From Yoonia sp. G8-12 (GTDB lineage Bacteria > Pseudomonadota > Alphaproteobacteria > Rhodobacterales > Rhodobacteraceae), in assembly GCF_038443675.1 (NCBI RefSeq), contig NZ_CP151762.1, positions 2,046,001 to 2,110,000 on the forward strand: a stretch of 64,000 nucleotides of DNA, in the 5' to 3' direction. This document shows positions 16,815-26,408 of the stretch, piece by piece. A program made the translations under genes and the position numbers. Within the stretch, counting starts at the first letter, position 1, and every line of letters starts with the position of its first letter. The notes under the pieces were generated by a model. The model did no database searches, was not told the origin of the DNA, and saw nothing but the letters and a program-made list of their open reading frames with translations.

Positions 16815-17825
16815 ATGAATTATTTCGGTGACCCCACCATCTGGCTACCCTTTGTGTTTGCCGCGCTCATGGGCGTGTCGATCCTGATCTACGTGATCCT
16901 CGATGGATTCGATCTTGGTGTCGGGGTGCTGTTTCCCTTCGCCAACAATGATGAAAAAGACAAAATGATTGCCTCAATCGGGCCATTCTGGGATGCGAAC
17001 GAGACATGGCTGGTGCTGGCCGTGGGCCTGTTACTGGTGGCCTTTCCGTCAGCACACGGGGCAATCCTGACGGCGCTCTATCTGCCGGTTGCGATTATGC
17101 TGATCGGGTTGATCCTGCGCGGCGTGGCCTTTGAGTTCCGCGCCAAGGCCCCCGCACCGCACAAACGCCTGTGGAACAATGCCTTCTTTGCCGGATCCCT
17201 GATGACGTCACTCAGTCAGGGCTTCATGCTTGGGATGTATGTGATGGGTCTGGAATGGACACTGGCAAATGTGGGCTTTGCCATTTTGACGGCGGTGTTC
17301 CTGACAGTCGGCTATAGCTTTATCGGGGCGACGTGGATCATCCACAAAACGTCTGCCAGATTGCAGGCCAAAGCAGTGGAATGGGCCAAGGGTGGTATCT
17401 GGGGGCTCGTGCTTGGCATCGGTGCGATCTCGCTTGCCACACCATTTGTGAGCACCCGCATCTTTGATAAATGGTTCAGCTGGCCCGAGGCGCTTTATCT
17501 CTCGCCGCTGCCAATTCTGTCTGCCGTTCTGGTGGGTTGGCTGTGGTCGATGCTGCGCAAAATGCCCTACGCCGAAGACCGCCGGTCCTGGCAGCCATTC
17601 GCCGGGGCAACAGCACTTTGGGTTATGGCTTTCGGGGGCATGGCATACAGTTTCTACCCTTATGTGGTTCCCGAACAGATCACGATCTATGAGGCAGCTA
17701 GCGCACCAGAGAGCCTGTTTATCATCCTGATCGGGACCTGCATCGTGTTGCCGACGATCATGGGCTACACGATCTTGTCCTATGTGATCTTCCGCGGCAA
17801 AGCGACCGAACTGCGGTACGATTAG
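16815..17825 (+). CDS. cydB: Cytochrome bd-type quinol oxidase subunit II
   Basis: A 336-residue protein with about eight helices and the N-terminal CydB signature YVILDGFDLGVGVLFPF near residue 27, followed by IGPFWDANETWLV near 55. CydB pairs with CydA around the hemes. It lies five bases after cydA with AGAGG before the ATG, so both are one operon. A perfect 26-base palindrome at 17851 follows the stop. Confidence 0.95.
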   Translation: MNYFGDPTIWLPFVFAALMGVSILIYVILDGFDLGVGVLFPFANNDEKDKMIASIGPFWDANETWLVLAVGLLLVAFPSAHGAILTALYLPVAIMLIGLILRGVAFEFRAKAPAPHKRLWNNAFFAGSLMTSLSQGFMLGMYVMGLEWTLANVGFAILTAVFLTVGYSFIGATWIIHKTSARLQAKAVEWAKGGIWGLVLGIGAISLATPFVSTRIFDKWFSWPEALYLSPLPILSAVLVGWLWSMLRKMPYAEDRRSWQPFAGATALWVMAFGGMAYSFYPYVVPEQITIYEAASAPESLFIILIGTCIVLPTIMGYTILSYVIFRGKATELRYD

Positions 17826-17850
17826 GGGCCACATCGGACCGTTGTAACAC

Positions 17851-17876
17851 GTAAGGTGGGTTTAAACCCACCTTAC
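17851..17876. repeat. 26-base perfect palindrome after cydB
   Basis: GTAAGGTGGGTTT is followed directly by its exact reverse complement. The GTAAGGTGG arm is shared with the elements at 40106 and 54226, and the bases AACAC precede it here as at 40106. It may act as a transcript end or 3' stabiliser for cydAB. Confidence 0.8.
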
Positions 17877-17932
17877 CGTCAGAATCGGTTTGACACCCCT
17901 GCCACCATTGCGTAATCGGACGCTCGTGGTAC

Positions 17933-18009
<77 letters not shown>

Positions 18010-18074
18010 CCACCCCCCTAAAACGACAGATGATCCCTGCTTGGCATACCGCATTCAGACGGTAGTATGACGCT

Positions 18075-18608
18075 ATGCCCGATATCTTTGAAACAGCGAC
18101 TATCCTGACAGAACGGCTCCGCATGGAGCCTTTCGCCATTGCACATGCGCCTGCCTTGAATGCCATCAATAACGAGCCGCAGGTCATGGAATTCCTGACC
18201 TTCGGCAAGCCTGAGACACAGGACGAGACGTTGAACAAAATACGGCAGGTGCGTGAACGCTGGCAAACGCTGCACTTTGGCTGGTGGGCGCTGATCCGAG
18301 TTGACACCGAAGATATCATCGGTGCGGCCTGCCTGCAGCATGTGGCGAACGACCCCGCAGCACCGCTTGAGATCGGTTGGCGCCTGACCGGATCGGCAAC
18401 CGGAAAAGGATACGCGACAGAAGCAGGCAAAGCCGCGGCCAGTTACGCATTTGACATCATCGGTTTGGATCAGGTTATCGCCGTTGCGCACCAGAACAAC
18501 ATCGCTTCACACCGCGTGATGGAGCGGATCGGCATGCGCTTTCGCGGTATTGAAACGCACTATAACGAACCGTGCAAAACCTACGTACTGCAAAAGTCAG
18601 GCCTCTGA
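18075..18608 (+). CDS. GNAT family N-acetyltransferase (RimJ/RimL-like)
   Basis: A 177-residue protein of the Acetyltransf_3 group. It opens with LTERLRMEPF, the usual first strand, and has the acetyl-CoA loop region GSATGKGYATEAGKAA near residue 115, followed by HQNNIASHRVMERIGMRF near 140, which is the conserved C-terminal helix of this family. Such enzymes acetylate protein N-termini or small amines; the substrate here cannot be told. It stands alone after the tRNA. Confidence 0.85.
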   Translation: MPDIFETATILTERLRMEPFAIAHAPALNAINNEPQVMEFLTFGKPETQDETLNKIRQVRERWQTLHFGWWALIRVDTEDIIGAACLQHVANDPAAPLEIGWRLTGSATGKGYATEAGKAAASYAFDIIGLDQVIAVAHQNNIASHRVMERIGMRFRGIETHYNEPCKTYVLQKSGL

Positions 18609-18681
18609 GAGCAGCGCTGGCACCGCTTCCCCCTTGTGCCCTTTCGGTCTAGCTTGGCGGCGAACAATCGAAAGCGCAGCT

Positions 18682-20090
18682 ATGACAGTTCTTGACCAAA
18701 TTGCAGACGCCATTGGCGCAGACCGCATCCTGACAGGCACCGACGCAGCCCCCTACGGCAAAGACTGGACCGGAGCCTACACTTCGACACCTCTCGCTGT
18801 GCTGCGCCCGACCACAACAGCCGAGGTTTCGGCAATTCTCAAAATCGCGAATGCGATCAAGACACCTGTTGTGCCAGCGTCGGGCCGCACCGGGCTGACA
18901 GGTGCCACCCTTGCGCAAGATGCGCTTATGCTCTCGGTCGAGCGTTTGAATGACATCTATGACATCAACGTGGACGGGCGCACGGCGACAGTCGGTGCTG
19001 GTGTGATTCTGTCGACCCTGCACGACGCGGCAGAAGCGCATGACCTGATCTTCCCCCTCACCCTTGGCGCGCGGGGCTCTGCCATGATTGGCGGGCTGCT
19101 CTCGACCAACGCGGGTGGCTCTAACGTCGTCCGCTATGGCAGCACACGCGGCCTTTGCCTCGGGCTTGAGGTTGTCATGGCCGACGGCCGTGTCATGAAC
19201 CTGATGAGCGCGCTGCATAAGGACAACTCGGGACTGGACCTGCGCAACCTTGTGATTGGCGCTGAAGGGACACTTGGGATCATTACCGCCGCGGTCCTGA
19301 AACTGCGCCCGAAACCGCAGGCCTACGCCACGGCGATGGTTGCGGTAGCTTCGCTATCCGATGCGCTCACCTTGCTCTATAAATTGCAGGACGAGACTGG
19401 CAACGGCGTTGAGGCCTTCGAATACATGCCGCGCAGCTATATCGACAAACACAGGCAGTTGTTTCCCAATGTCGCAAGGCCGTTTGAGAAGGACTATGAC
19501 GTCAACATCATGATCGAAGTCGCCGCGACCCAAGCCAAAGACGCCATCCCCACCCCTGACGGGAGCCTACCAGTCGTCAGCGCGCTGGAAGAGACCCTTG
19601 GCGCGATGCTGGAAGAAGGCACCGTGCTCGACGCGATCATCGCGCAAAACGAAGCCCAGCGACGCGAAATCTGGAAACGTCGCGAAGACGCGGGCGAAGT
19701 CGCGTTTTTCGGTGGAGTGTTTGTGAACACCGATGTGGCGGTGCCATTGGATAAGGTCGCGGACTTTGAAAAAATGCTGACTCCCGGATCAAGGCGATTG
19801 ACCCAGATGCAGACGAAGTAATCGTGGCACATCTTGGCGACGGCAACATCCATCACACCAGTTATATCAGCCGCAATGACCCTGACGTCATGGATGCACT
19901 GGTCAACGCAGTTGAGGATGTGGTGCAGGAACTGGGCGGGTCGTTTAGTGCCGAACACGGGATCGGGGTGTCAAAGCTGGACACGATGAAGCGGCGCAAG
20001 GATCCTGTGGCACTTGATGCGATGCGTGCGATCAAGGCAGCGCTTGATCCCAACAACATCCTGAACCCCGGAAAAGTCATCCCGCAGTAG
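18682..20090 (+). CDS. FAD-binding oxidase, GlcD/2-hydroxyacid dehydrogenase type (one-base frameshift near 19786)
   Basis: Read across one missing base the protein is 469 residues. An N-terminal FAD-binding PCMH domain (about 35-215) carries PASGRTGLTGATLA and GGLLSTNAGGSNVVRYG; a C-terminal FAD-oxidase domain carries AHLGDGNIHHT and SAEHGIGVSKLD, whose histidines bind substrate and metal in this family. The first frame ends at 19821 and the second carries on from about 19788. Adding one G in the CCCGG stretch at 19783-19787 restores TPGIKAIDPDADEVIVAHLGDGN. These enzymes oxidise 2-hydroxyacids such as D-lactate, glycolate or D-2-hydroxyglutarate; the substrate is not determined. The ATG at 18682 is favoured over upstream in-frame starts that overlap the acetyltransferase. 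Confidence 0.85.
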
Positions 20091-20092
20091 GA

Positions 20093-21028
20093 TCAGAAGA
20101 AATCAGGCCCCGCCTGCGCCAACAACTTGGCCGCCATCGCGCGGCCCATTTCGGCACCGTCTTCAATCGCGCCACCCATGTCGTCGGCATAGACCTCTGT
20201 GCCATCGGTGCGCAAAATCTCACCGCGCAACCGGATTGAGCCGCCATCCAATTCGGCCAGACCACCAATCGGTGTTTCACATGACCCATCCAGATGTGCC
20301 AGGAATGTCCGTTCAGCCGCCAGTCGTTGGCCAGTGGGCCCATCATGGATCGCCTCTAGCATCATGGCCGCACGGCTATCGTCACCCCGCCGTTCAATCC
20401 CAATCGCACCCTGCGCGACGGCGGGCAGCATATCTTCTGGCGCGATCGCCGTGCGCGGCACGTCGGTCATATCCAGGCGATTGAGACCCGCCATTGCAAG
20501 GAAAGTCGCCTCGGCCACCCCGTCAGCCAGTTTCTTTAGGCGCGTCTGCACGTTGCCACGGAATTCCACGATATTCAGGTCAGGCCGCTTGGCCAGCAGT
20601 TGCGACCGACGGCGTAAGGACGATGTGCCAACCGTCGCCCCCTGCGCCAGATCATCCAGCCCTTGGGCGCTAAGCGACACAAACGCGTCGCGCACATCTT
20701 CGCGCGGCAGATAGGTATCCAGCAAGAGACCGCCGGGCTGTTCAACCGGCATATCCTTCATCGAGTGAACGGCGATATCAATCGACCCGTCCAGTAGGGC
20801 CTCCTCGATCTCACGGGTAAACAGGCCCTTGCCGCCGATCTCTTTCAGCGGACGGTCCTGAATGGCGTCACCGGTGACTTTGATCACGCAAATCGCGAAC
20901 GCCTCTTGCGGCAAATCAAAAGCGGTCATCAGCCGTGCGCGTGTTTCATGTGCTTGGGCCAAAGCCAAAGGCGAACCACGTGTTCCGATGTTGAAAGGCG
21001 AAGCGGGGGTTGGCAAAATCACTGTCAT
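20093..21028 (-). CDS. hemC: Porphobilinogen deaminase (hydroxymethylbilane synthase)
   Basis: A 311-residue enzyme of heme biosynthesis that joins four porphobilinogens into hydroxymethylbilane. The start region IGTRGSPLALAQA, the arginine cluster GTSSLRRRSQLLAKRPDL near residue 135 and the dipyrromethane cofactor cysteine in LDGSCETPIGG near 250 are all present. It is divergent from hemE with a 94-base spacer, so both may share a control region. Its 3' end is two bases from the convergent FAD oxidase gene. Confidence 0.97.
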   Translation of the reverse strand: MTVILPTPASPFNIGTRGSPLALAQAHETRARLMTAFDLPQEAFAICVIKVTGDAIQDRPLKEIGGKGLFTREIEEALLDGSIDIAVHSMKDMPVEQPGGLLLDTYLPREDVRDAFVSLSAQGLDDLAQGATVGTSSLRRRSQLLAKRPDLNIVEFRGNVQTRLKKLADGVAEATFLAMAGLNRLDMTDVPRTAIAPEDMLPAVAQGAIGIERRGDDSRAAMMLEAIHDGPTGQRLAAERTFLAHLDGSCETPIGGLAELDGGSIRLRGEILRTDGTEVYADDMGGAIEDGAEMGRAMAAKLLAQAGPDFF

Positions 21029-21122
21029 GGTTGGATTGTTAGACGTGTCAACCTAGCCTGACAACTCCCTTGACAACATCTTCTGCAATTGGGACCACAG
21101 GAACAGCACAAAAGGACATCTC

Positions 21123-22157
21123 ATGGCGCAGCAAAAGACCATTCTTAGAGCCCTCGCAGGCGAAACACTTCCCACGCCTCCGATCTGGATGATGCGTCAG
21201 GCCGGGCGGTATTTGCCTGAATACAAGGCCACGCGCGCCCAAGCAGGTGATTTTCTGTCGCTCTGCTACAATCCCGAACTGGCCGCCGAGGTCACGTTAC
21301 AGCCGATCCGGCGTTACGGCTTTGATGCAGCGATTCTTTTTGCCGATATTCTGCTTTTACCGCAGGCGCTTGGGGCGGACTTGTGGTTCGTCACAGGTGA
21401 AGGGCCGCGGCTTTCGACTATCACGTCTGCTGATGAACTCGCCCAGCTGAAACCAATCGACGCGATCCATGATACACTGAACCCGGTTTACGAGACCGTA
21501 AAGATCCTGTCCCAGGAGCTTCCCAAGGAAACGACCTTGATTGGCTTTGCGGGCGCACCGTGGACTGTTGCCACCTATATGATTGCAGGCCAAGGCACAC
21601 CGGACCAAGGGCCGGCCCACGCACTCAAGGCAGAAAACAAACCTGTCTTTGAGGGCATCATCAACCGGCTGACCGAGGGCACAATCGCCTATCTGTCCAA
21701 GCAGATCGAAGCGGGTGCTGAATGTGTCAAACTCTTTGATAGTTGGGCAGGCTCTCTCGAAGGCGATGATTTCACCAATTATTCCATCAAGCCGATGCAG
21801 CGCATCACCGCTGCGTTGAAAGAAAAGCACCCCGGCATTCCCGTGATTGCATTCCCACGCGGCGCTGGCACCAGATACGCGGGCGTTCATGCGGCCACGG
21901 GTGCCGATTGTGTGGCCGTGGACGACGGTGTGGATGCCGCTTGGGTGGCCGAACACGTGCAAAAGGATGGCTGCGTGCAAGGGAACCTGAAATCCTCGCA
22001 TATGGTCACTGGGGGCAAGGCGCTCATCTCCGAGACGCGCCGCATCGTTGATGCGCTGTCAAACGGGCCGCATATCTTCAACCTTGGTCACGGCATCACG
22101 CCAGATGCCGATCCGGCCAATGTACAGTTGATGATTGATACGGTGCGCGGGGCCTAA
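21123..22157 (+). CDS. hemE: Uroporphyrinogen decarboxylase
   Basis: A 344-residue protein with the family signature [20 protein letters not shown] near residue 20, including the arginines that bind the propionates, and the catalytic aspartate in [16 protein letters not shown] near 76. The second signature [14 protein letters not shown] is near 141. It decarboxylates uroporphyrinogen III to coproporphyrinogen III, the substrate of the nearby hemF. AAAGGA precedes the ATG. It is divergent from hemC. Confidence 0.97.
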   Translation: MAQQKTILRALAGETLPTPPIWMMRQAGRYLPEYKATRAQAGDFLSLCYNPELAAEVTLQPIRRYGFDAAILFADILLLPQALGADLWFVTGEGPRLSTITSADELAQLKPIDAIHDTLNPVYETVKILSQELPKETTLIGFAGAPWTVATYMIAGQGTPDQGPAHALKAENKPVFEGIINRLTEGTIAYLSKQIEAGAECVKLFDSWAGSLEGDDFTNYSIKPMQRITAALKEKHPGIPVIAFPRGAGTRYAGVHAATGADCVAVDDGVDAAWVAEHVQKDGCVQGNLKSSHMVTGGKALISETRRIVDALSNGPHIFNLGHGITPDADPANVQLMIDTVRGA

Positions 22158-22210
22158 GACTGGATTTTCCAACGTGAGGCAGTAGTCTGGACACCAGACA
22201 GGAGCGCGCG

Positions 22211-22597
22211 TTGAAAATACCTTTCACTTTGCGATTTGCCTATTACAGCTTTCGCGCGGCTGTCCGCGCGGGGCTTTTGCTTGTTTGCGCATGGGTTTTC
22301 CTGATTCCCGCCACCGCCGAAGACAACACAGCACTTGGCGCACAAGTGGGTACACGCTATCCGGTCGGGCTGCGCATGATGCGGTCAGCGAAGGTCTTTG
22401 TCGTGGTGGCACCTCCGCGGGCCTATGACATGATCGCGATGGGCCTGCCACAGGATGTTCCACCCGTTATGGTACGGGTCGCCATTAACCAGATGGCCGC
22501 AGGCAATGTGCTGCCAGCATCGGCCAGACAGTCAGCACCTCTTGAACCGCAAAGCAGCCGTGATATTGATGGACCACGCTTTATTCAGGTTGACTAG
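22211..22597 (+). CDS. Exported protein of unknown function, 128 residues
   Basis: The TTG start at 22211 is supported by AGGAG seven bases upstream. A positively charged N-terminus and hydrophobic core (about residues 18-36, AGLLLVCAWVFLIPATA) make a signal peptide with probable cleavage near ATA-ED. The mature part of about 90 residues is proline- and valine-rich with no motif I recognise. It lies 53 bases after hemE on the same strand and ends two bases from convergent hemF, so co-expression with hemE is possible. Confidence 0.65.
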   Translation: MKIPFTLRFAYYSFRAAVRAGLLLVCAWVFLIPATAEDNTALGAQVGTRYPVGLRMMRSAKVFVVVAPPRAYDMIAMGLPQDVPPVMVRVAINQMAAGNVLPASARQSAPLEPQSSRDIDGPRFIQVD

Positions 22598-22599
22598 GG

Positions 22600-23478
22600 C
22601 TACACCCATTTGGCCAAAGGCGGCAGACTCATCAACACCGCATTGGCGTCATGCCCCGTGGTCAGGCCAAACTTTGTCCCACGATCGTAAACCAGGTTAT
22701 ATTCGGCATAGAGCCCGCGGTGGATCAGTTGCGTATCTTTGTCGGAATCTGTCCAAGGCGTGTCGCGGCGCTTATCGACGAGCGGCACATAAGCAGGCAA
22801 GAACGCTTTCCCGATATCCTGGGTCAGCGTGAAATCCGCCGCCCAATCGCCGGTACAATAGTCGTCCATAAAGATACCACCGACACCGCGCGCACGGTTG
22901 CGGTGGGGGATATAGAAATACTCATCCGCCCATGCCTTCAGTTTGGGGTAATGGTCTTCGCCATGCGGATCGAGATGCGCTTTTTGTGTGGCGTGGAAAT
23001 GGGCGGTATCCTCGGCATACTCGATGCAAGGGTTCAGGTCAGAACCGCCGCCAAACCACCACGCATGGGGTGTCCAGAACATCCGCGTGTTCATATGCAC
23101 GGCGGGCGCATGGGGGTTTTGCATGTGGGCCACCAATGAGATGCCTGACGCCCAAAAGCGTGGATCCTCGGCCATGCCGGGCACACCACGGGCAGCCATG
23201 GCCTTTTGCGCCGCATCGCCCAACTGGCCATAAACCGTTGAGACGTTAACGCCAACTTTCTCAAACACGCGGCCACCGCGCATCACGGACATCAAACCAC
23301 CACCCGCATCAGAGCCATCGTCTGACGTGCGCTTGGTCTCTGTCACCTCGAAGCGGCCCACCGCGCCATCACCTTTGTGGCTGTCTTCCAACCCTTCAAA
23401 AGAGGCCACGATCTCGTCGCGCAAAGTGCGGAACCATTGTGATGCTTTGCTTTTTTCCGCTTCGAAACCGTCTGACAT
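22600..23478 (-). CDS. hemF: Oxygen-dependent coproporphyrinogen III oxidase
   Basis: A 292-residue aerobic enzyme that converts coproporphyrinogen III to protoporphyrinogen IX. The conserved blocks are visible: NPHAPAVHMNTRMF near residue 120, WWFGGGSDLNPCIEYAED near 140, YFYIPHRNRARGVGGIFMD near 188 and the C-terminal EYNLVYDRGTKFGLTTG near 258. With hemC and hemE it makes three heme genes within 3.4 kb. Its start faces a small lipoprotein gene across about 100 bases. Confidence 0.97.
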   Translation of the reverse strand: MSDGFEAEKSKASQWFRTLRDEIVASFEGLEDSHKGDGAVGRFEVTETKRTSDDGSDAGGGLMSVMRGGRVFEKVGVNVSTVYGQLGDAAQKAMAARGVPGMAEDPRFWASGISLVAHMQNPHAPAVHMNTRMFWTPHAWWFGGGSDLNPCIEYAEDTAHFHATQKAHLDPHGEDHYPKLKAWADEYFYIPHRNRARGVGGIFMDDYCTGDWAADFTLTQDIGKAFLPAYVPLVDKRRDTPWTDSDKDTQLIHRGLYAEYNLVYDRGTKFGLTTGHDANAVLMSLPPLAKWV

Positions 23479-23579
23479 ACTTGGTCTTTTTCCCTGTTAT
23501 TGAATAACGTGCGTTCTTTATCTTTAAGCACCATAATGATCATACAACGATGATCCAGAACAAATCCGGAGACAGCTCC

Positions 23580-23966
23580 ATGCGCCTCGCCCTTTTCGTT
23601 CTTCCGTTTGCTGTTCTGACAGCCTGCGCCACGCCGCGCGAGCAGTGCATCAGCGAAGTCACGCGCGATACGCGCATCCTGAGCAGTCTTATTAACGAAA
23701 CCCGCGCAAATCTGGCGCGTGGTTATGCCATTGAACGAGAGCAGGATGTCAGGACGATCAGAAGGACATGTCGCGGGCGCAACGACGATGGCACCATCTT
23801 TACGTTCCGCTGCGATGAAACCGATACTTTCACGACTTCAGTGCCAGTCGCCATCGATCTGAACGCCGAACGCGCGAAACTGGAGTCGCTGGAAGAACGC
23901 TTTGTCCAATCGCAAGCCGCGTCAAATCAGGCGGTCGCGCAGTGCATTGCGCTCTACCCTGAATAA
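23580..23966 (+). CDS. Small lipoprotein of unknown function
   Basis: The ATG at 23580 is chosen over an in-frame start at 23550 because GGAG lies about 10 bases upstream and it directly begins a lipoprotein signal (MRLALFVLPFAVLTAC). The lipobox is LTAC with cysteine near residue 16. The 110-residue mature part is charged, with a probable coiled stretch at the end (NAERAKLESLEERFVQ) and cysteines that could pair. No family is recognised. It ends one base before the convergent SDR gene. Confidence 0.7.
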   Translation: MRLALFVLPFAVLTACATPREQCISEVTRDTRILSSLINETRANLARGYAIEREQDVRTIRRTCRGRNDDGTIFTFRCDETDTFTTSVPVAIDLNAERAKLESLEERFVQSQAASNQAVAQCIALYPE

Positions 23967-24770
23967 TCAGTGCGCTGAGACTGCCGCCGGATCAATCAAG
24001 GTCCGGCCGCCATCAACCGTGATGATCTGACCGGTCACAAAGGCCGCAGCATCCGATGCAAGATATTGCACGGCATCTGACACCTCACCGGGGCTGGCGA
24101 TACGGTGCAACGGGGTGCTTTCCACGATCGCTTCGCGAACCTCGTCGTGATCCTTGAGCGATCCTTTTAGGCTCGCACTCATCACACTGCCAAAAGCGAC
24201 CGCATTCACGCGGATTCCATGCGACGCAAGCGCCACCGCCAACGAACGGGTCATCTGGTCGGACGCCGCAGAGCTGACCGAATAGGCCAGCAAATCAGGG
24301 TGCGTGCGCCGTGCTGCGATTGAGCTGAGGTTCACGATGGAACCAATCGGCTCGCCCCTCTCGCCATTGGCCTGTTTGATCATGCGGCGCGCCACGGCTT
24401 GGCTCACCCGCAGGGCCGTCATCGCGTTTTGCTGCAACAGTTCCTCAACAGAATTATCGTCAGGATCAAGCGGGTCGGTTTCCATGACCTGCCGCGATGC
24501 GTTGACCAAGATATCCACCCGCTCAAAGGCATCAATGGTGGCGGACAAAAGGTTCGCAATCGTCAGTTTCTTGCGCAGATCGCCGGCAAATATAAGGACG
24601 TTCTCTTCCTTCTCCGCCTCTTCCCCGATCTCGTGGATCAGCGCCTTTTCGTCCATGTCGGCAAAGACAACATTGGCCCCCATGCGGACAAAATGACGCC
24701 CGATGGCCAAACCAACACCATTTGCAGCCCCTGTGACAATTGCCGTCTTGCCAGAAATGGAAAATGACAT
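23967..24770 (-). CDS. SDR family protein lacking the catalytic lysine
   Basis: The ATG at 24770 gives 267 residues starting MSFSISGKTAIVTG, the usual SDR opening; the longer frame overlaps the next gene. The glycine motif TGAANGVG and the C-terminal FVTGQIITVDGG are normal, and the catalytic serine and tyrosine are present (NLSSIAARR, AYSVSS). However, YxxxK reads YSVSS, so the lysine is replaced by serine. The protein may be a pseudoenzyme, use a different proton relay, or have a binding role. It lies 20 bases after the RsmC-like gene on the same strand. Confidence 0.85.
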   Translation of the reverse strand: MSFSISGKTAIVTGAANGVGLAIGRHFVRMGANVVFADMDEKALIHEIGEEAEKEENVLIFAGDLRKKLTIANLLSATIDAFERVDILVNASRQVMETDPLDPDDNSVEELLQQNAMTALRVSQAVARRMIKQANGERGEPIGSIVNLSSIAARRTHPDLLAYSVSSAASDQMTRSLAVALASHGIRVNAVAFGSVMSASLKGSLKDHDEVREAIVESTPLHRIASPGEVSDAVQYLASDAAAFVTGQIITVDGGRTLIDPAAVSAH

Positions 24771-24790
24771 CTTTGCTCTCCCTGATCCGG

Positions 24791-25759
24791 TCAGCGCTGT
24801 GGCCGGTTGGCGTGGAATACTTTGAACGCACCATTTCCGGCAATCATTTCCACATTGCGGAAACACTCGTTCAGTGTCGCCTCATAAGGCAAATGACGGT
24901 TGGCAACCATCCATAGCTTGCCATGCGGGGCCAAAAGGCGGGCCGCCGCTTGGATAAAACTGCGCCCCAAGCCGGGATCAGAGGCGCGGGATGTATGGAA
25001 CGGCGGGTTCATGACAATTCCGTCATATCCAGACCCGTCAAACTGCGTCGCATCCGCCCAATGGAAATGGATGCGCGGGTCGCTGACATTCAGCTTGGCG
25101 CAGTGCAGGGACAATGCCTCGGCCTCGATCAGATCAAGCGATTTGACACCATCACGTGCGAGGATTGGTGCGGCAAGATACCCCCACCCCGCGCCCAGAT
25201 CGGCCAAGCGTGCTGGCAATTTTGCGGGAAGCGCCTCTGCCAGCAGAACCGAGCCAGCATCAACAGCACCATCCGAGAATACGCCTGCGGTCGTGAAATA
25301 GCCATGTGGCCCTTTGGCTGGCTCCGGTGCAGTCCACTCTGCAAAGGCATCCGTCGCACCAAACCAGAAGATCCGCCCATGCCCTTTGGGAATCGAGGGC
25401 AAATCACCCAGGATCTTGCGGCAGGATTTGAACAGGCTGTCCACGCCATCCGTCTTTTGCCCATCAACGATCACGAATTCGGCCTTTGAACAGGCTTCGG
25501 CGACCATCGCACGGGCCAGCGCTTTTGACCTGGGTACAACGACAACAGCGACGGTTGTATCCTGCAAATTCTGCGTCACCTGATAGCCCGCCGCCTGCCA
25601 TGCAGCGACATCGGGGTAAAAGCCATGCACGATACGGATATGATCGCGCGGCAACGCTGACACGTCGTAAGTTGCAGAAGGGCGCATCAGGGAAATGTTG
25701 CCTGACGGCAACGCGATCAAGCCATCTTCGATAGCGGTGCTAAGACGGGACTGGGACAT
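24791..25759 (-). CDS. Class I SAM-dependent methyltransferase, RsmC-like
   Basis: A 322-residue protein with a degenerate N-terminal half (about 1-160) and a C-terminal MTS-type methyltransferase domain. Motif I is LADLGAGWGYLA near residue 187 and the catalytic NPPFH (IVMNPPFHTSR) is near 253, typical of N2-guanine methyltransferases. The layout matches RsmC, which makes m2G1207 in 16S rRNA, or its relative RlmG. It is preceded by clpS and followed by an SDR gene on the same strand. Confidence 0.85.
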   Translation of the reverse strand: MSQSRLSTAIEDGLIALPSGNISLMRPSATYDVSALPRDHIRIVHGFYPDVAAWQAAGYQVTQNLQDTTVAVVVVPRSKALARAMVAEACSKAEFVIVDGQKTDGVDSLFKSCRKILGDLPSIPKGHGRIFWFGATDAFAEWTAPEPAKGPHGYFTTAGVFSDGAVDAGSVLLAEALPAKLPARLADLGAGWGYLAAPILARDGVKSLDLIEAEALSLHCAKLNVSDPRIHFHWADATQFDGSGYDGIVMNPPFHTSRASDPGLGRSFIQAAARLLAPHGKLWMVANRHLPYEATLNECFRNVEMIAGNGAFKVFHANRPQR

Positions 25760-25783
25760 CTGGCGGTGCGAACAGCGGCGACG

Positions 25784-26125
25784 CTATTCTTTCTCCATCG
25801 TACATTGCAGGGGGTGCTGATGCCGCTGGGCGAAATCCATAACCTGCGCGACTTTGGTTTCGGCGATCTCGTGACTGAAAACGCCCACAACAGCGACACC
25901 TTTCTTGTGCACGGTCAGCATCAACTCAAATGCCTGCGCGTGCGACAGGCCAAAAAACCGTTCCAACACATGCACGACGAATTCCATTGGCGTGAAATCG
26001 TCGTTCAGGATCAGAACCTTATACATTGGTGGGCGCTTGGTCTTGGGCTTCGTCTCAAGTGCGACGCCGACGTTGCCGTCGTCATCACCCTTTTTGTCTG
26101 CCATCATATAGAGCTTTTTGCGCAT
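25784..26125 (-). CDS. clpS: ATP-dependent Clp protease adaptor ClpS
   Basis: A 113-residue adaptor that hands N-degron substrates to ClpA. After a flexible N-terminus of about 35 residues comes the conserved core: [35 protein letters not shown] and [20 protein letters not shown]. The asparagine-aspartate pair and the MEFV helix line the N-end-rule pocket. A second in-frame ATG lies near residue 7-8. clpA is not in the window. Confidence 0.95.
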   Translation of the reverse strand: MRKKLYMMADKKGDDDGNVGVALETKPKTKRPPMYKVLILNDDFTPMEFVVHVLERFFGLSHAQAFELMLTVHKKGVAVVGVFSHEIAETKVAQVMDFAQRHQHPLQCTMEKE

Positions 26126-26408
26126 TCCATCCGCCTTGTGTGCTTGGCGTTATATATAAGGCACAGGTTGCGCATGAAAACCCCATCAAATCACAATCGA
26201 TCCCAGGCTGTGTTAGGTAAAACAATCAGCTATGTTGCGCCGCGTTTGCGCGAGCTTACTATATGTTGAGAACAAACGCGAGAAGCGCCGGAAAAGTCTT
26301 TGAATTTAGGGTATTTTCTGAAAACGCGACTTATGTTAGCGTTCCTTCATAACAATAAGACCACCGGAAAAATCCGGGGTCACTGAGGCAGAAAAAGAGG
26401 CAAGCGAC

